Positions 59,436 to 64,000 of a stretch of 64,000 nt of DNA are shown here, one piece after another (position 1 is the stretch's first letter; each line of letters opens with the position of its first letter). The stretch is from NCBI GenBank assembly GCA_032622095.1, contig CP136061.1, positions 234,112,944 through 234,176,943 on the forward strand. The letters are read 5' to 3'. The DNA comes from Siphonodentalium dalli. Its lineage: Eukaryota > Mollusca > Scaphopoda > Gadilida > Siphonodentaliidae. The translations under genes and the position numbers were made by a program. The notes beneath the pieces were generated by a model. That model was not told where the DNA came from. It ran no database searches and worked only from the letters and a program-made list of their open reading frames with translations.

Positions 59436-59819
59436 TCTCATATATATTTTGAAGACTTCTGTTTGTCTGTCTGTCTGTATGTTTGTTTGTCATTTATACA
59501 AATCTACGATTCTCGACCGATCGGGACGAAACTTGGTACGTGTGTGTAGTTTGACCAGGCGGTGGACGTTGTCGTATTGGCGAGCCCGTGCGGCGCCCGC
59601 TTCGCGCATGCGCAGACGAGATCTCGGAAACGGGTGGAGCTATCGACTTGAAATTTGCTATGTGAATGTATCTTGCCCCGGATACGAATTGTATCGGGTC
59701 GCCGAGCCCGTGCGACGCCAGCTTCGCGCATGGGCAGACGATATATCGGAAACGGGTGGAGCTATCAACTTGAAATTTGGTTTTTGAATAGCCCGGACAA
59801 CGTCGGGCTCACCGGCTAG
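59436..59819 (+). mobile_element. Helitron-like array unit F
   Basis: 384 bp, two internal repeats, end hairpin and CACCGGCTAG. It leads directly into unit G (CTAG|TCTATTATATA). Confidence 0.8.
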
Positions 59820-60618
59820 TCTATTATATATTTTGGAAGATATGTATGTGTGTGTGTGTGGTGTGTCTGTCTGTGTGTTCGCGATGAACTCGAAAACGGC
59901 CGACCCGATTTCGATGAAACTTCGTATGTGAGGGTACTATCGGTCGGGAAGTGGCATAGGCATATTCATTTTCAGAACCGAGGTCAACTTTTCACGTGCC
60001 GAGGTCAAATCTGTTTTTACGCTGTGTTACGGGACTTTCATTTGAGTTCGGTGCTTACAAATCGATTCAAAACAGCGCGAATAATAAAATGCCAGTCATA
60101 ATAATGACACTGTGAGAATATTTCGTGTTTCCTCTTTCCAACGATATATAATGCGTATGTATCCGTTTTAGTTATCTGCCTCAATTATCAAGAAGAAGTG
60201 GCACTATCTTCCATCAGGATAAAAACAATGCGTAACTTCTATGACGTCGTTAGAGGTCATAACGTTAGATCACGTTAACGCTTAACCGGCCGATGCATTT
60301 GACTGTTTCAGACGTCTTGGCGATATCTCGGGCACCGATGGTAATTTATCTTTACGTTGAAACTTGATAATTAAATAGCGTGTGTATATGAGGCGCGTTT
60401 ATATACTTGAGTGGAAATCAAATCGGGTTAAACCGGCGGATTTTTACGGACGAAATTTGATGCATAGGGTATCTCGGTATCCGCTGGGCCGATTTCCCGG
60501 TATCCGCTGGGCCGATTTCCACCATTTTTGGGGTGTTGGTGTTTGACCCCACCTGACATTGACCTTCAAAATGGTCAATTCAAGGTCAAAGCCCGGACGA
60601 AGTCGGGTCACCTTCTAG
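59820..60618 (+). mobile_element. Helitron-like array unit G (different subfamily)
   Basis: 799 bp. Start TCTATTATATATTTTGGAAG and end AGCCCGGACGAAGTCGGGTC then ACCTTCTAG|T match the minus-strand element at 33848-34579, not units A-F. The body has AACTCGAAAACGGCC, GATTTCGATGAAACTTCG, ACCGAGGTCAACTTTTCACG and a duplicated CGGTATCCGCTGGGCCGATT. Confidence 0.75.
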
Positions 60619-60869
60619 TAATTATATAAAGCTAGTTTCGCGTATCGGGGAAAATGTTTTAATGTTTCATGCTTTTATTCCGATAACCAGTTATACATGG
60701 CGATACGGAACATGAATTAATAAACATATTTTGTGTGCGGAAAAATAGCACGGCGATTGGAAATAGTATACGAACATTTAATGATGTATTCAGGGTTCCA
60801 GACTTCCAGTTACAAAATGGAGAATATAATTGAAAGCGTTTCCGCTGAAAAACATGTTGAAAATCTGCA

Positions 60870-61190
60870 TGTAATATGAAATTTATTGATTAAATGTCAT
60901 ATTACCCCTATATAAATATTTCCCATGGGTTTACTATAGTAAATCTATGGTTACTATGGTTTTACCATAGTTACCTGTATCATGGTAATTTTGTGGTATT
61001 TGTGCACCATCTTTTGGTTTACAATAGTTTTTGTGGTAAAATTATAGTGAAGTGATCAATCTCACAGCTACACTATATAGCAAAACTATAGTTTAACTGC
61101 AGGCACCATGATTTTAATTGACCATGAATAGTTTTACCATTGCTTATGTGGTATTTGCACATCAAGTTTGGATTTACCATATTTTTTATG
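60870..61190. repeat. Degenerate ACCATAGT / ACTATGGT repeat
   Basis: Many short units such as GGTTTACTATAGTAAATC, GGTTTTACCATAGTTACC and TGTGGTATTTG in both orientations. AT-rich, non-coding. Confidence 0.6.
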
Positions 61191-62232
61191 GAGATTTGTC
61201 ACCCGCTCGAGACCGGAATGCTCCAAGGGAGACATTTCGTTTTCGAGCGAGCGGCTGACAAATCTCAATGTCTCAGGAGAAGAAGAGCAACAACGGTTTT
61301 GTTATCCGATTTCTAAAGACAAATGCCTGGTCACTCACACGCATGATGCTACACTGAGTCATCACGAGAGTGCCCTCTCGCGATTATAGTTGCAGTAACT
61401 TCGTATCGTCCTATATGATATCTATCCACATAAGTTAGTCAAAACGTTACACAATGGCGTTGATAATGGCCGTTTATTTTGCTATCCGTTTGGTGATAGT
61501 CAAAATTGATCCATGCAATGTAAACCAATAAGCAATAGAAGTAGCCCAATATTCTTCTGAAAAACGGCAAAATCGTGGACGGCATGACGATCGTCTTGTT
61601 CGCGAAATTTACACGCAATATTAATTCATTACGATCTTCCCGTAAGAAATTGGGAAGTTGTAGATTTCATAAATGTACATTCATATCTGTCAATACTCCC
61701 AAACACATCCCCACACAAAATACATCTATATAGTTTGCAAGAATACAAACACGCCAAATAAGTCTGGTATAAGGGATAAGCGAACAGTAAAATTCACGCA
61801 CGACAAACGTACCGACGTTGAACACCAGCAAGAATTTATAACCAACATACATCAAGTCATCGACTCGTTCAATGTCGCACCATAATTTCGACAAGAATAT
61901 ATTGAATTAGCCAGACGTTTCGATGTAGTAAAAGTATATCAACGTAAATATTCGAATATTAGTCTTAACTCAACATATGCAAATTAGCCAACACCACAAC
62001 TTGTGTTTTGTTCGAACCCGTTGGTGTATATAAGATTAACGATTCTGGTGCGTATGTGAACTAGCTGAGTTATACTGCACTATGTGTGATAGTAGATATT
62101 CTTGTCGGATAACATCAGGCGGGCGACAAAAACAATGCCCCCCCCCCCCCCATGGGAGACAATGTGATTTGTCGCCCGGCATGTGATACGACTTGGACGA
62201 ATCAGAAGCCGGGAAAATAGGGAGGAGGATAC
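61191..62232 (+). repeat. ~1.04-kb segment upstream of PAN exon 1, copy B
   Basis: Collinear with 51969-53023: palindrome remnant, GAAGAGCAACAACGGTTTTG, CCATGCAATGTAAACCAATA, CAGGCGGGCGACAAAAACAA, a poly-C run and GTGATTTGTCGCCCGGCATG. It is about 1.5 kb upstream of PAN gene 2. Confidence 0.75.
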
Positions 62233-63580
62233 GTAACAACAAGTTTTATTGCATGTATGTAAATACTGAAACCCCCCGTTTTCCCGTAAGTGGGATCTAT
62301 ATGGTGACAAAAGCGACTGACAAACTTGTCCAAATACACAAATGAGGTTATATCCCTATTTCGTACATTGTATTGTTCACAAATAGGCACTTACGGGATA
62401 AGAACCAGCTTCGCCATATATTTGGCTTTTAATTCCACACCCTTGGAAAATCAAGCATTCTCTAGCGGATGGAGACCAGAGAATAATTGCCAAACGAATC
62501 TTTTTAAATTCAGGTGACTCCGTATCCGGTTTCAGGAATGGTGTCCAACATGTATGAGTTCATCACATCAATTAGGAAAGTCCAAATGACAAGAATACAT
62601 GTAGATATGCATGATTAACATAACCAATATTTCCAGCCTTACTGAACTCTCCGAGAATGGTTTATTGTATCAGACTCAGTGAAGATAAATACTTGTAGCT
62701 GGGAACAACACTAATACAAAAATGCATGGGTGATTTGTCGGTGAATGTTTTATCGGCTCACGATCCTGTATGTAAGAGAGTGCATAGTTATGGTAATGAG
62801 TTTTCGGTGAATGTTCAATTAATCGGTTGTCTCATGTCACCATGGAAACGTTGAAACCACGAAGCACTGAATCTGCATGGTCTCTCAATCCGTTGATATT
62901 CAATTGACCACGTAGGTTTTCAAATAAGACCGTGTCTTTTTTCAGTTGTGCTTAATGTAGATTTGTGGAAATAGATTCAGCGAAGTGCCGATATGGTGTT
63001 TGGATTTGAGAGTGTCGTACTTTTTTTTTTTTTTTTTGCCAAAGTTTGAAAAGTTGGAACCTTTATGCTTGATCCAACATGAGTTGAAAATATCACAGCA
63101 GAAGTAGATTGAAATTGTTATGCTAAGTCTGATTTCCAACCAGTATTAACTGTGCAATTAATTTTGTTGTTTTGGTATTTAGACAAAAGTCGCCCATTTT
63201 CTTTTTCTTTATGTCAAATTTTGGGACTGAAATGGCTATTAGTGGGAAAAAGTCTAATTTTATGCAAATATCAGATTTGGAATTTCTATCCGTTGGAGAG
63301 CTTGGAATACCAGTTAGAAAAAGAATCTAACTGAAGGGTAAAATTCTTTTTGACCAACATTTAACATTTAACACAGTTGAAAACATTTAACATTATTTCA
63401 AGGCGCCCAAGTAACAGCAGATTATTGCTCTTATAATCATTTTTATAAAGGATCAATATATATTGTCATTGACCAACTTCGCCGATTGTGCGAAGATCTT
63501 GTGCATGGCCAATCGAAAGCTAAAGGACAAACAATAGTCATGTTTCATATTGTATCGCTCGATTACTCCGTCGCCTGATA
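62233..63580. other. Spacer upstream of PAN gene 2
   Basis: Mostly unique. It contains an extra copy of the PAN upstream block (62815-62940, with ATGGAAACGTTGAAACCA), a poly-T run (63021-63038) and no recognised exon. Confidence 0.5.
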
Positions 63581-63709
63581 TCACCACAGAAACGTTGAAA
63601 CAAAGCACAGAGTCTGTCCATCATTCCTTTGACGTTCCATTAGCGATGTGGGTATTCAGTTTAGAACGTCTCTTGTTATAGTGCGTGTGATCAGGTTTCG
63701 ACTGCTGAA

Positions 63710-63974
63710 ATGGACTGCTATATATTCTTGCTCTTTTTGTTGTGCATATATCTCACGTTTCTGTGTGAGAGATCTCTTGTTGACTGTTATGCGAAATTCC
63801 AGCGAGTAAATGGTGTCAGGAATATTAACAATATTATTGCTTCGGGCAAGTCAGACTCAGAAATCGAGTGTGCAGCCATGTGTTCCAGTAACGCTGACTG
63901 CAAATCATTCACACTGGAAAATAAAATCTGCTGCCAACTAAACGATAAAGGTGGACAGTATGCTGTTGATTTTA
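63710..63974 (+). CDS. PAN/apple-like secreted protein, first exon (gene 2)
   Basis: 265 nt, same length and phase as the exon at 53945. MDCYIFLLFLLCIYLTFLC is a signal-peptide-like start. The domain part has ECAAMCSSNADCKSFTLE, CCQLND and GQYAVDF; the Cys spacing matches gene 1 with one extra Cys (CCQLND). Donor TTTTA|GTAAGT at 63975, a strong site. The rest of the gene lies to the right of the window. It is a tandem paralogue of gene 1. Confidence 0.7.
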
Positions 63975-64000
63975 GTAAGTTCCTAGAACATCTCCGATCA

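Noticed and set aside
56575-59787. Many overlapping frames with Arg-rich sequence (MREAGVARARRPDKIRIRGK and similar)
   Set aside because: They arise from the 123-bp repeat of the Helitron-like units, which is open in several frames on both strands; frames follow repeat number, not codon constraint.

Overview
This is an animal nuclear genome window of intron-split, AT-rich DNA dominated by transposable elements. It looks like a mollusc, most likely a bivalve. That call is inference and rests on the repeat style: ~160-bp tandem units containing GAGTTATGGCCCTGG and ending near GGTGAGCTAAAA, tRNA-derived SINEs, many foldback MITEs, ACATGTA-rich spacers and small PAN/apple-type secreted genes. I see no bacterial operons, rRNA, tRNA or CRISPR.

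Region 1-10.3 kb is the 5' part of one conserved gene on the minus strand: IBTK (inhibitor of Bruton tyrosine kinase; ankyrin repeats, then RCC1 repeats, then BTB domains in the family). Five coding exons (9610-9930, 8865-8961, 4503-4636, 2830-2940, 788-873) join with compatible phases and canonical splice sites into about 249 codons. The rest of the gene lies beyond the left edge. Its introns carry a mariner-type MITE, foldback elements, a SINE, a DNA transposon with a dead transposase fragment, and a ~160-bp tandem repeat.

Region 10.3-17 kb is a dense MITE field: a GCTGAAGG-ended element, an hAT-type MITE nested in a CCTAGG-rich MITE, palindromic units, a 59-bp perfect palindrome, a TCGAGATCTCGAG minisatellite and an 8-bp-TSD element. 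Region 18-24.3 kb holds a duplicated segment (one copy carries a TTAA-flanked MITE absent from the other) and a 5'-truncated, inactivated non-LTR retrotransposon. Region 26-36 kb has foldbacks, a SINE, a 1.62-kb nearly identical tandem duplication, a minus-strand Helitron-like element and a 1.1-kb piggyBac-like element. Region 38-43 kb has a degenerate satellite, a Helitron-like 3' end and a hairpin family.

Region 45.6-53.3 kb is a large, broken inverted repeat around a ~187-bp satellite-like array. Region 52-64 kb contains two paralogous first exons (both exactly 265 nt, same phase) of small secreted PAN-like proteins, each downstream of a copy of a shared ~1-kb segment that starts with a palindrome. 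Between them, at 56.5-60.6 kb, lies a head-to-tail array of Helitron-like elements whose units abut as CTAG|TC, as expected from rolling-circle replication.

Only IBTK and the two PAN exons are good candidates for functional host coding sequence. Most other ORFs longer than 60 codons lie in repeats or are chance.
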